In this document: piece after piece, positions 1 through 5,490 of the stretch | Layout: every line of letters begins with the position of its first letter | How positions within the stretch are numbered: position 1 is the stretch's first letter | Source of the DNA: Candidatus Omnitrophota bacterium | GTDB taxonomy: Bacteria; Omnitrophota; Koll11; Aquiviventales; Aquiviventaceae | Assembly: GCA_016196415.1 (NCBI GenBank) | Contig: JACPXS010000028.1 | Location: forward strand, 1-6,557 | DNA: 6,557 bases | Reading direction: 5' to 3' | Made by a program: the position numbers and the translations under genes | Notes under the pieces: generated by a model | Database searches by the model: none | What the model saw: only the letters and a program-made list of their open reading frames with translations | What the model was told of the DNA's origin: nothing

Positions 1-7
1 AGACCTA

Positions 8-201
8 GGTGGTGCCGCAGTTTGATGGGTGACGCGGAGCCGGGGCCCCCGCCTGCCCGCAGCCGACGACGTCCTTCGACTCCGCTCAGGACGTCGTCCC
101 GAGCGAGGCAGCGCCGAGTCTAGGGACGACGGCGAGCGTCCGGCGCGGCGAGGACAGGTGGGGTGGCGCAGCGGCAGGCCCCGTCAAACTAAGGCATTAC
201 C
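8..201. repeat. Palindromic repeat A, copy 1 (carries a nested insertion)
   Basis: First of two copies of a structured repeat; the other is near 5335-5490. Positions 27-71 match 5359-5403 with one difference (C52 against A5384). The right part, 147-190, matches 5419-5462 with only a few differences. The outer arms fold back: 8-25 pairs with 184-201, with two mismatches (17 and 18) and two G-T wobbles. An inner pair joins GCCTGCC (51-57) to GGCAGGC (173-179). The element ends about 20 bp before the dapB start, just upstream of its ribosome binding site. Relative to copy 2 it carries 60 extra bases (72-131). No transposase is visible. It could be a REP/MITE-like mobile palindrome or a structured RNA; the sequence does not decide which. 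Confidence 0.8.
72..131. repeat. 60-bp palindromic insertion nested in repeat A copy 1
   Basis: Removing these 60 bases lets copy 1 align with copy 2 straight through: GACGACG is followed by GCGAGCGTCC in copy 1 and GCGATAGTCC in copy 2. GACGACG occurs at 65-71 and again at 125-131, as expected of a 7-bp target duplication. The insert is an imperfect palindrome. Its ends, GTCCTTCGACTC (71-82) and GAGTCTAGGGAC (116-127), are complementary at 10 of 12 positions. GACGACGTCCT (65-75) pairs perfectly with AGGACGTCGTC (88-98), while CGTCGTCCC (92-100) pairs perfectly with GGGACGACG (123-131), so two mutually exclusive hairpins are possible. From memory, the CTTCGACTCCGCTCAGG part resembles short hairpins common in bacterial intergenic DNA. 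Confidence 0.6.
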
Positions 202-220
202 AAGACGGAAGGACATTGCT

Positions 221-982
221 ATGCCAATGCGTCTAGTCATTTCAGGCTGTTGCGGTCGTATGGGCCGCAGTATTGCATCCGCAGCACTCCAGGATCCGGC
301 CTTTGCCCTCAGCGGTGCGCTAGAGGCGACCGGACATGAGGCGATCGGTCGCGACCTTGGGACCGTGCTGGGGCGGCCCGCCGGCCTCAGCGTGACGGTC
401 AGCGATGACGCCAAGGCCGGGATCAGCCGGGGGGACGTGCTCATTGAGTTCACGACGCCGGAGGTCACGGTGGCGCACGCCGGGCTCGCCCAGCAGCTGC
501 GCAAGCCGATGGTGATCGGCACGACCGGGCTTTCGGACGCTCAGCAAGCCGCGTTGCGGCAGGCTGCCAACACCATCCCGATCGTGTTCAGCCCCAACAT
601 GAGCCTCGGCGTCAACGTGCTCTTTGAGCTCGCACAGTTGGCCGCGCAGCGGCTCGGCCCTGCGTATGATGTGGAAGTCGTGGAAGCCCACCATCGCCAG
701 AAAAAAGACGCGCCGAGCGGAACCGCCAAACGCCTAGCGGAGGCAGTCGCCTCGGCCAGCAATCGGCCGCCGAGCGCCATTCCGGTCCATGCGATCCGGG
801 CGGGCGATATCATCGGTGATCACACGGTGATCCTCGCCGGGCCGGCTGAACGCATCGAGCTGACCCATCGAGCCCAGAGCCGGGACGTGTTTGCCCAAGG
901 CGCGCTCCGCGCCGCCCGGTTTGTCATCAACCAACCCCCGGGCCTGTACGACATGTCCCACGTGCTTCGGGCCTCCCCCTAG
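221..982 (+). CDS. dapB: 4-hydroxy-tetrahydrodipicolinate reductase (DapB)
   Basis: Cytoplasmic NAD(P)H-dependent reductase that converts 4-hydroxy-tetrahydrodipicolinate to tetrahydrodipicolinate (EC 1.17.1.8) in the diaminopimelate/lysine pathway. The protein has 253 residues, close to the usual DapB length. Visible motifs are the N-terminal nucleotide loop GCCGRMG (residues 9-15), IGTTGL (99-104), SPNMSLGVN (124-132) and the family signature EAHHRQKKDAPSGTA (155-169), which holds the catalytic histidines (157/158) and lysine (161 or 162). The start at 221 is chosen because GGAAGGA (207-213) lies 7 bases upstream and the Rossmann motif then begins where it should. An open frame extends back to 29, but that part only reads through repeat A. 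DapL, the next gene, uses the DapB product. No promoter is evident between the repeat and the gene, so transcription may come from upstream. Confidence 0.96.
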   Translation: MPMRLVISGCCGRMGRSIASAALQDPAFALSGALEATGHEAIGRDLGTVLGRPAGLSVTVSDDAKAGISRGDVLIEFTTPEVTVAHAGLAQQLRKPMVIGTTGLSDAQQAALRQAANTIPIVFSPNMSLGVNVLFELAQLAAQRLGPAYDVEVVEAHHRQKKDAPSGTAKRLAEAVASASNRPPSAIPVHAIRAGDIIGDHTVILAGPAERIELTHRAQSRDVFAQGALRAARFVINQPPGLYDMSHVLRASP

Positions 983-1020
983 TGGTTCGACAACGTTGTG
1001 TTGATGGATGGCTCACCACG

Positions 1021-1075
1021 AGTGCTGAGCAGGATTGAAATGATCAACCGATCATTTCAATCTGGTCGAAGCACT
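1021..1075. repeat. Perfect hairpin between dapB and dapL
   Basis: GATTGAAATGATC (1033-1045) and GATCATTTCAATC (1050-1062) form a perfect 13-bp stem around the 4-base loop AACC. The outer ends AGTGCT (1021-1026) and AGCACT (1070-1075) are also exactly complementary, giving a two-step stem with a small internal loop. No run of T follows, so this is not a standard intrinsic terminator. The arms are AT-richer than the surrounding DNA. It may be a small mobile palindrome, an RNA-stabilising hairpin or a processing site between dapB and dapL. Confidence 0.75.
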
Positions 1076-1089
1076 AGCACAAGACGACG

Positions 1090-2268
1090 ATGACCCAAGG
1101 CGCTCTCAGCTATGAGAAAGCCGATCGCGTCACGCAGTTGCCGCCCTACCTCTTTATCGAGATCGATCGAGCGAAACGCGCGCTGCAAAGCGAAGGGAAG
1201 GATGTCATCGATCTTGGGGTCGGCGATCCGGACCTCCCCACCCCCGCCCATATTCTCGCGCGGCTCAAAGAGACCGCCGAGGATCCCGCCAACCATCGCT
1301 ACAGCTTTACGGAAGGCATCCGCGCGCTGCGCGAGGCGATCGCGCGCTGGTACCAGCGGCGATTTGGCGTGACGCTCGATCCGGACACCGAAATCCTCCC
1401 TCTGCTTGGCTCGAAAGAGGGGATCGCCCATTTACCGCTGGCGGTGGCCAACCCGGGCGATGCGGTCCTGGTTCCCGACCCGTGCTATCCGCCCTACCGC
1501 AGCGGCGCCATGCTCGCCGGCGCCGAGGTCGTCTCAATGCCGCTGCTTGACGAGAACGGATTTTTCCCTGATCTCGGCGCGATCAGCCAACGATCCGCCC
1601 GTCGGGCCAAGCTCCTCTTTCTGAACTACCCCAACAATCCCACAGCCGCCGTCGCGAGCGCGGAGCAGTTCTCGGAAGCGATTCAACTCGCCAAAGACTT
1701 CGGCATCGCTGTCGCGCACGATGCCGCCTATTCAGAAATCAGTTTTGAGGGAGATCCCCCCGTCAGTTTGCTTCAACTGCCTGAGGCGAAAACGGTCGGG
1801 GTGGAGTTTCACAGCCTTTCCAAAACCTACAACATGACGGGCTGGCGGATCGGATGGGTGTGCGGCAATGCGTCGCTGATTGCGGCGCTGGCGCAATTGA
1901 AGACCCATCTCGACTCCGGCATCTTCCAACCGATTCAGTGGGCGGGCATCGAGGCGCTCGATGGGGATCAGACGCCGCTCCACCAGGCCGTCGCCACCTA
2001 CCAACGCCGGCGGGATCTGCTGGTGGAGGGGTTAGCGCGCGCGGGCTGGCATGTTCCCAAACCCCGGGCGAGCTTCTACGTCTGGGCCCGCGTGCCCGGC
2101 GAAGGACCTTCGATCGCATTTGCGAAGCGCGTCCTCCATCAGGCCCACGTTGTCATCACGCCGGGGGTAGGGTTCGGGCCATCCGGGGAAGGCTACGTCC
2201 GATTTTCCCTCACCGTGCCGACGGAGCGCATCCAGGAAGCCGTCGATCGCCTGGCCAACGTGCTCTGA
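1090..2268 (+). CDS. dapL: LL-diaminopimelate aminotransferase-type class I/II aminotransferase (DapL)
   Basis: PLP enzyme of fold type I, 392 residues. Its probable reaction converts tetrahydrodipicolinate plus glutamate directly to LL-diaminopimelate (EC 2.6.1.83), bypassing the succinylase and acetylase routes. Visible features are LGVGDPDLPTP (42-52), GSKEGIAHL (107-115), DPCYPPYRSG (130-139), NYPNNPT (179-185), DAAYSEI (211-217), the PLP lysine K245 within SLSKTYNMTGWRIG, and the C-terminal arginine R371 in VRFSLTVP, which normally holds the substrate carboxylate. These fit the DapL/aspartate aminotransferase superfamily. The specific DapL call is helped by the adjacent dapB; other aspartate-type or aminotransferase A-like specificities are possible from motifs alone. 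The only in-frame start with a sensible N-terminus is 1090. The bases before it (AAGACGACG) make a poor ribosome binding site, so translation may depend on context. Confidence 0.88.
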   Translation: MTQGALSYEKADRVTQLPPYLFIEIDRAKRALQSEGKDVIDLGVGDPDLPTPAHILARLKETAEDPANHRYSFTEGIRALREAIARWYQRRFGVTLDPDTEILPLLGSKEGIAHLPLAVANPGDAVLVPDPCYPPYRSGAMLAGAEVVSMPLLDENGFFPDLGAISQRSARRAKLLFLNYPNNPTAAVASAEQFSEAIQLAKDFGIAVAHDAAYSEISFEGDPPVSLLQLPEAKTVGVEFHSLSKTYNMTGWRIGWVCGNASLIAALAQLKTHLDSGIFQPIQWAGIEALDGDQTPLHQAVATYQRRRDLLVEGLARAGWHVPKPRASFYVWARVPGEGPSIAFAKRVLHQAHVVITPGVGFGPSGEGYVRFSLTVPTERIQEAVDRLANVL

Positions 2269-2310
2269 ATCGGATCATCGCAAACCGGCAGCCTCCCGTT
2301 GAGGAACGCC

Positions 2311-2829
2311 ATGAGCCGTGTCTTTATCGGGGTGGGCTCAAATGACGGGGATCGGCTCGCAATGATCTCTCGCGCGCTCCGGGCGCTGGCGGCGCTCGAT
2401 GGCGTGCGGCTCATCCAGATGGCGATGGTGCGTGAGACCGCGCCCGTTGGAGGCCCGCCTCAAGGGCTCTACCTCAACACGGCCGCCGAAATCGACACCT
2501 CGCTCCCCCCAAGCCTGCTGCTGAAGGCGTTGAAGGCCATCGAACGAACGGTGGGCCGCGCGCCCGCGAGGGAGCGGTGGGCGCCGCGCGTCATCGATCT
2601 TGACGTGTTGCTCTATGACGATCGCATCGTCCAGGAACCCGGACTGCAGATCCCCCATCCCCGCCTGCACGAACGTCGCTTTGTCCTTGAGCCGTTGGCG
2701 GAGCTTACCCCGGAGCTCACGCATCCGGTGTTGCGCCAATCCATCGCCGAGTTGCTGAAGCGGGTCCTTCAGCAAGAGGCTGTGCCGCAAGGGCCGCTCG
2801 GCGAGGCGGAAATCCCCATGACGCGATGA
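2311..2829 (+). CDS. folK: 2-amino-4-hydroxy-6-hydroxymethyldihydropteridine pyrophosphokinase (FolK)
   Basis: Transfers pyrophosphate from ATP to 6-hydroxymethyl-7,8-dihydropterin (EC 2.7.6.3), supplying the pterin that dihydropteroate synthase condenses with p-aminobenzoate in folate synthesis. The 172-residue product shows GSNDGDR (9-15), ETAPVGGPPQGLYLNTAAEI (42-61), RWAPRVIDLDVLLYDD (89-104) with the Mg-binding aspartates D96 and D98, and IPHPRLHERRFVLEPLAEL (114-132). The glycine usual in RWGPR is an alanine here. About 20 residues at the C-terminus go beyond the usual ~160-residue fold and look unstructured. The ATG at 2311 is chosen over the in-frame TTG at 2299 because GAGGAA (2301-2306) sits just before it. 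Its stop overlaps the panC start (ATGA), indicating translational coupling. Confidence 0.95.
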   Translation: MSRVFIGVGSNDGDRLAMISRALRALAALDGVRLIQMAMVRETAPVGGPPQGLYLNTAAEIDTSLPPSLLLKALKAIERTVGRAPARERWAPRVIDLDVLLYDDRIVQEPGLQIPHPRLHERRFVLEPLAELTPELTHPVLRQSIAELLKRVLQQEAVPQGPLGEAEIPMTR

Positions 2830-3674
2830 CCGTGGTTCGCTCGATCGACCGGATGGCGCGGCTTTCGCGCCGCTTCCAAGCGCAGGGCAAACGGATCGGC
2901 GTGGTGCCCACCATGGGAGCGCTGCATGAAGGCCACCTCTCGCTGATCCGGCGCGCGGCGGCGCAGAACGATGTGGTGATCGTGACGGTGTTTGTGAATC
3001 CGCTCCAGTTCGGCCCGCACGAGGATTTGGCCCGCTACCCGAGAACCCTCCGCAGGGACGTGAAGCGTTCGCGTGAAGCCGGTGCGGATGTGGTATTTGC
3101 GCCCTCGGTCGAAGCGCTCTACCCCCCGCGATTTCAGACAACCGTCCAGGTCGGGCCATTGGCTGAGCGGTGGGAAGGGCAGGTCCGGCCGGGACACTTT
3201 CGGGGGGTGGCGACGGTCGTGACGATTCTGTTTCAGGTGACCCGGCCCACCCGCGCGTATGTCGGGCAAAAGGATTATCAGCAGTCGTTGATCGTGCGCC
3301 GCCTGGTTCGCGATCTGCGATTGCCGGTCACGATCCATGTCCTGCCGACGGTGCGCGAGCCTGACGGGTTGGCCATGAGCTCTCGCAACGTCTCACTGAG
3401 CGCACCCCGGCGCAGACGGGCCGCGGTTCTATCCCGGGTGTTGCAGGAGGCGCGTCGGCGCATTCGCGCCGGGGAGCGTCGCGCGGCTCCCGTGCTCGCC
3501 GCCATGCGAACGCGCCTTCGGCGCGAAGCGCTCGCGCGGATCGATTACGTCGCCATCGTGGCTGCCGATACCCTTGAGCCGCAAGCGCGGCTGCACGGGC
3601 GGGTCGCGATCCTCGTCGCCGCCCGGCTTGGCCGCACACGGTTAGTTGACAATGTTCTCGTCGACGTGCCATAA
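2826..3674 (+). CDS. panC: Pantothenate synthetase (pantoate-beta-alanine ligase, PanC)
   Basis: ATP-dependent ligase that joins pantoate and beta-alanine through a pantoyl-adenylate to give pantothenate (EC 6.3.2.1), the coenzyme A precursor. The 282-residue product has the family's nucleotidyl-transferase features: VVPTMGALHEGHLSL (26-40) with the HxGH-type motif HEGH at 34-37, VFVNPLQFGPHEDLARYPR (55-73), GHFRGVATVV (123-132), VGQKDYQQ (146-153), and REPDGLAMSSRN (177-188), equivalent to the KMSKS loop. RLGRTRLVDN (267-276) is the usual C-terminal signature. The region from about 194 to 236 is unusually rich in arginine. The start overlaps the folK stop by four bases. PanD, which makes the beta-alanine substrate, lies 99 bp downstream. 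PanB is not in the window. Confidence 0.96.
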   Translation: MTVVRSIDRMARLSRRFQAQGKRIGVVPTMGALHEGHLSLIRRAAAQNDVVIVTVFVNPLQFGPHEDLARYPRTLRRDVKRSREAGADVVFAPSVEALYPPRFQTTVQVGPLAERWEGQVRPGHFRGVATVVTILFQVTRPTRAYVGQKDYQQSLIVRRLVRDLRLPVTIHVLPTVREPDGLAMSSRNVSLSAPRRRRAAVLSRVLQEARRRIRAGERRAAPVLAAMRTRLRREALARIDYVAIVAADTLEPQARLHGRVAILVAARLGRTRLVDNVLVDVP

Positions 3675-3675
3675 T
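3646..3675 (+). promoter_or_regulatory. Sigma70-like promoter in the 3' end of panC, facing panD
   Basis: TTGACA (3646-3651, six of six matches to the -35 consensus) and CATAAT (3670-3675, five of six to the -10) are separated by 18 bp. Transcription would start near 3682, giving panD a leader of roughly 90 bases. The hexamers lie in the last codons of panC. TTGACA covers the codons of the conserved VDN motif, so the -35 match may partly reflect protein constraint. This is the best promoter-like match noticed in the window and would uncouple panD-nadX from folK-panC. Confidence 0.55.
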
Positions 3676-3773
3676 GCCCCCGTCGAGGACGAGCGGCGTT
3701 GGCACGCGTTGCCGCGTCACCGCGTTCGACCAACGCGCTCACGCCTCACCCGCTCAACGCGAGAACCAACCGC

Positions 3774-4163
3774 ATGTTACGTACGATGTGCAAGTCAAAA
3801 TTGCATGGCGCCCGGGTGACCGAGGCGAACGTCCACTACATGGGCAGCCTCACCGTAGATGCCCAGCTCATGCGAGCCGCCGATCTGGTCCCCTATGAGC
3901 AGGTCCACGTGGTGGATGTCGATAACGGAGCCAGGATTGTCACCTATTGCATTGAAGGGCCCGCCGGCTCGGGGATGGTCTGCGTCAATGGGGCGGCGGC
4001 GCGGCTCATCTTGGCCGGGCACAACGTGATCGTGATTTCGTATGCGCAGTTCACCCCTGAGGAGCTCGAGGGGCTGTCGCCAAAAATCGTGATGCTCGAT
4101 GAGCGCAACCGCGTGCGACAGGTGCTGACCCCGTCGCTGGCCTGCCAACCGGAGCTTGCGTGA
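3774..4163 (+). CDS. panD: Aspartate 1-decarboxylase, pyruvoyl-dependent (PanD)
   Basis: Decarboxylates L-aspartate to beta-alanine (EC 4.1.1.11), the second substrate of PanC. The 129-residue proenzyme shows MLRTMCKSKLHGARVTEANV (1-20) and the self-cleavage site G24-S25 in YMGSLTVD; S25 would become the pyruvoyl group. K9, R54 and Y58 in NGARIVTYCIEG stand at the usual catalytic positions, followed by VCVNGAAARL (69-78) and HNVIVISYAQF (83-93). The open frame extends back to a TTG at 3699, but that stretch has no family similarity, and the PanD N-terminus conventionally starts at this MLRTM-type position. The ribosome binding site is weak (GAGAA near 3761). Leader 3675-3773 contains GCGTTGG/CCAACGC inverted segments but no recognised riboswitch. 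Its stop overlaps the next start. Confidence 0.96.
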   Translation: MLRTMCKSKLHGARVTEANVHYMGSLTVDAQLMRAADLVPYEQVHVVDVDNGARIVTYCIEGPAGSGMVCVNGAAARLILAGHNVIVISYAQFTPEELEGLSPKIVMLDERNRVRQVLTPSLACQPELA

Positions 4164-4984
4164 GCGGTGAACACAACAGGATGGTGCGCGTTGGGCTGGT
4201 GGGCTGCGGCACCATCGGATCGCAGCTTGCCCTGGCGCTGGAGCAGCGCTACCCGCGTCAAGCGAGGATCGCGGCGCTCCACGATATGAATCATGCCTCC
4301 GCCCTTGCGCTGGCCAAACGGCTCAAGTCCCACCCGCCTATCACTCCGCTGCCTCAACTGATTCGCAGAAGCCACCTCATCATCGAAGCAGCTTCTTCCC
4401 ATGTCGCTGGATCGCTTGTCCGATCGGCGCTTCGCGCGGGCCGGAGCGTGTTCGTCATGAGCGTGGGCGGGTTGTTGCGCGATCGTAGATGGCAGCAGCT
4501 CGCCCGTCGCACGAAGGCCACCGTGCACATCCCCAGCGGCGCTCTGGCCGGGCTTGACGGGGTGAAGGCGATGGCCGTCGGACGCATCCACCGCCTCACC
4601 TTAACGACTCGAAAGCCTCCGCGGGCGCTGGCCCAAGCTCCGTATGTCCTGGCCAAGCGGCTTCGCCTGAACCGATTGACGCGGCCCCGCGTGATCTTCG
4701 AAGGCACTCCGCGGGAGGTCGTGAAAGCCTTCCCCCAGAATACCAATGTGGCGGCCGCCCTGGCGCTTGCGGCAGGCCCGGAGGCGCGCGCGCGCATCCG
4801 GGTCGTCGTGGACCCAACGATCAGCCGCAACGTCCATGAGTTAGACGTCGGGGGGGACTGCGGTCGGATTCGGTGCCGAATCGAGAGCCGACCCAGCGCG
4901 AATCCCAAGACGAGCGAACTGGCGATTCGATCGGCGATCGCAACGCTCGGACGCGTGTTTGATTCAGTGCGCATTGGCACGTGA
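4160..4984 (+). CDS. nadX: L-aspartate dehydrogenase (NadX-type)
   Basis: NAD(P)-dependent oxidation of L-aspartate to iminoaspartate (EC 1.4.1.21), which quinolinate synthase NadA can use for NAD synthesis and which otherwise hydrolyses to oxaloacetate. The 274-residue product has an N-terminal Rossmann loop VGLVGCGTIG (11-20), IIEAASSHVAG (74-84), SVGGLL (101-106), PSGALAGLDGVKA (125-137), FEGTPREVVKAFPQNTNVAA (180-199) and NVHELDVGGDCGRIRCRIES (224-243), with H226 the likely catalytic histidine. This order is characteristic of the AspDH family. A GTG start at 4160 overlaps the panD stop as GTGA and has GGAG at 4151-4154. An ATG at 4181 (MVRVGLVGCG) is a possible alternative and matches the usual family N-terminus. 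NadA and NadC are not visible, so the NAD role is inferred. Confidence 0.9.
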   Translation: MSGEHNRMVRVGLVGCGTIGSQLALALEQRYPRQARIAALHDMNHASALALAKRLKSHPPITPLPQLIRRSHLIIEAASSHVAGSLVRSALRAGRSVFVMSVGGLLRDRRWQQLARRTKATVHIPSGALAGLDGVKAMAVGRIHRLTLTTRKPPRALAQAPYVLAKRLRLNRLTRPRVIFEGTPREVVKAFPQNTNVAAALALAAGPEARARIRVVVDPTISRNVHELDVGGDCGRIRCRIESRPSANPKTSELAIRSAIATLGRVFDSVRIGT

Positions 4985-5018
4985 GCCATGTTGCCGCGCG
5001 ATCCGAGGGGAAATTCGG

Positions 5019-5051
5019 TGCCACAACCCGGTGTGGCAACGGCGGTACAAT
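5019..5051 (+). promoter_or_regulatory. Inverted repeat and -10-like hexamer upstream of the small ORF
   Basis: TGCCACA (5019-5025) and TGTGGCA (5032-5038) are exactly complementary across 6 bases. Eight bases later comes TACAAT (5046-5051), a good -10 match, but no convincing -35 sits 16-19 bp upstream of it. The repeat would overlap the place of a -35, as an operator might. It could instead be a weak hairpin after nadX; no T-run follows it. Confidence 0.3.
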
Positions 5052-5086
5052 CGAGCAGGCAACGAGTAGAGAGGGGGTGACTTCTC

Positions 5087-5215
5087 GTGGCAGAAAAGGT
5101 CGCAAAGGTTGGCGTGAAGAAACAGCCCGGCTATCTGTACTTCGTCGATAAGCAGGGGGACATCTCGAGAGCAAAGATGGCCCGAGGTGGCCAGCGTCGC
5201 CGCCGACGCCGCTAA
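5087..5215 (+). CDS. Small basic protein of unknown function, 42 residues
   Basis: A GTG-started frame encodes a 42-residue basic protein. I do not recognise its function. A core GYLYFVDKQGDISRAKM (15-31) has alternating aromatic/hydrophobic and charged residues consistent with a short beta-hairpin. The N-terminus is lysine-rich and the end is GGQ followed by six arginines, suggesting nucleic-acid or ribosome binding; that is inference. The evidence for coding is a strong purine-rich ribosome binding site (AGAGAGGGGG at about 5068-5077, close to the GTG at 5087), a possible -10 at 5046-5051, and balanced composition in the core. From memory, similar short GYLYFVDK-type proteins occur in other bacteria, but that is unverified. 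It ends 20 bp before the fold-back element at 5235. Confidence 0.65.
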   Translation: MAEKVAKVGVKKQPGYLYFVDKQGDISRAKMARGGQRRRRRR

Positions 5216-5234
5216 CGCGTCGTTCGGGCTTACG

Positions 5235-5338
5235 CGTTTGGGGACGTTTCTCTCGCTGAACGGGGAAGCGGCGCGCGCAGCACGCATGAGTGCGCGTCGC
5301 CCCACCCGCAAGAGCGAAAAAAGAAACGTCCCCAAACG
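5235..5338. repeat. 104-bp fold-back element with perfect 17-bp inverted ends
   Basis: CGTTTGGGGACGTTTCT (5235-5251) and AGAAACGTCCCCAAACG (5322-5338) are exact reverse complements. The interior folds further: GGCGCGCGCA near 5270-5279 faces TGCGCGTCGCC near 5291-5301 with one bulge, and CGGGG faces CCCC. No open frame of note lies inside. The shape is that of a MITE or REP-like element. GGGGACGTTTCT-type ends are, from memory, common in repeats of uncultured bacteria, possibly mobilised by Y1 (REP-associated) transposases acting from elsewhere. None is seen here. Confidence 0.75.
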
Positions 5339-5490
5339 TTGGGTAGTCCTAATTTGGTGGGTGACGCGGAGCCGGGGCCCCCGACTGCCCGCAGCCGACG
5401 ACGGCGATAGTCCGTCGTGGCGAGGACAGGTGGGGTGGCGCAGTGGCAGGCCCTGCCAAATTAGGACAGTACCACGTACTACCAAACGTT
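5335..5490. repeat. Palindromic repeat A, copy 2
   Basis: The core 5359-5403 matches 27-71 of copy 1 with one difference, and the right part 5419-5462 matches 147-190 closely. GTCCTAATTTGG (5346-5357) pairs perfectly with CCAAATTAGGAC (5456-5467). Further out, AACGTTGGGTAGT (5335-5347) and ACTACCAAACGTT (5478-5490) are complementary at 12 of 13 positions. The apical hairpin is ACGACGG (5398-5404) with CCGTCGT (5412-5418). CCAAACGTTG occurs as a direct repeat at 5332-5341 and 5482-5491, which may be a target duplication or part of the fold-back. This copy lacks the 60-bp insertion of copy 1. It abuts the 5235-5338 element on its left and the uvrA promoter on its right. Together these three fill the gene-free stretch 5216-5540. 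Confidence 0.8.

Noticed and set aside
30..71. Possible c-di-GMP (GEMM-I) riboswitch because of GACGCGGAGCC, similar to the GACGCAAAGCC of that class
   Set aside because: The required partner strand with GGCAAACC is missing upstream, and the observed pairing joins the far arms of the repeat instead. A covariance-model scan would settle it.
29..220. N-terminal extension of dapB by 64 codons
   Set aside because: The stretch reads through repeat A copy 1, has no DapB similarity, and the ribosome binding site GGAAGGA at 207-213 fits a start at 221.
1021..1075. Intrinsic terminator after dapB
   Set aside because: The stem is strong but is followed by TGGTCGAAGC, with no T-run, and the next gene belongs to the same pathway.
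2299..2310. TTG start for folK four codons upstream
   Set aside because: The TTG overlaps the GAGGAA that serves as ribosome binding site for the ATG at 2311, and the conserved fold starts right after that ATG.
3699..3773. TTG start giving panD a 25-residue extension
   Set aside because: The added residues have no PanD similarity; the family N-terminus starts at 3774, which places the cleavage site at the usual G24-S25.
4354..4989. 211-codon antisense frame under nadX
   Set aside because: It mirrors the codon bias of the well-supported sense gene in GC-rich DNA and has no recognisable motifs.
5019..5038. Intrinsic terminator after nadX
   Set aside because: The stem is only 7 bp and lacks a following T-run, so it is kept only as a possible operator or weak hairpin.
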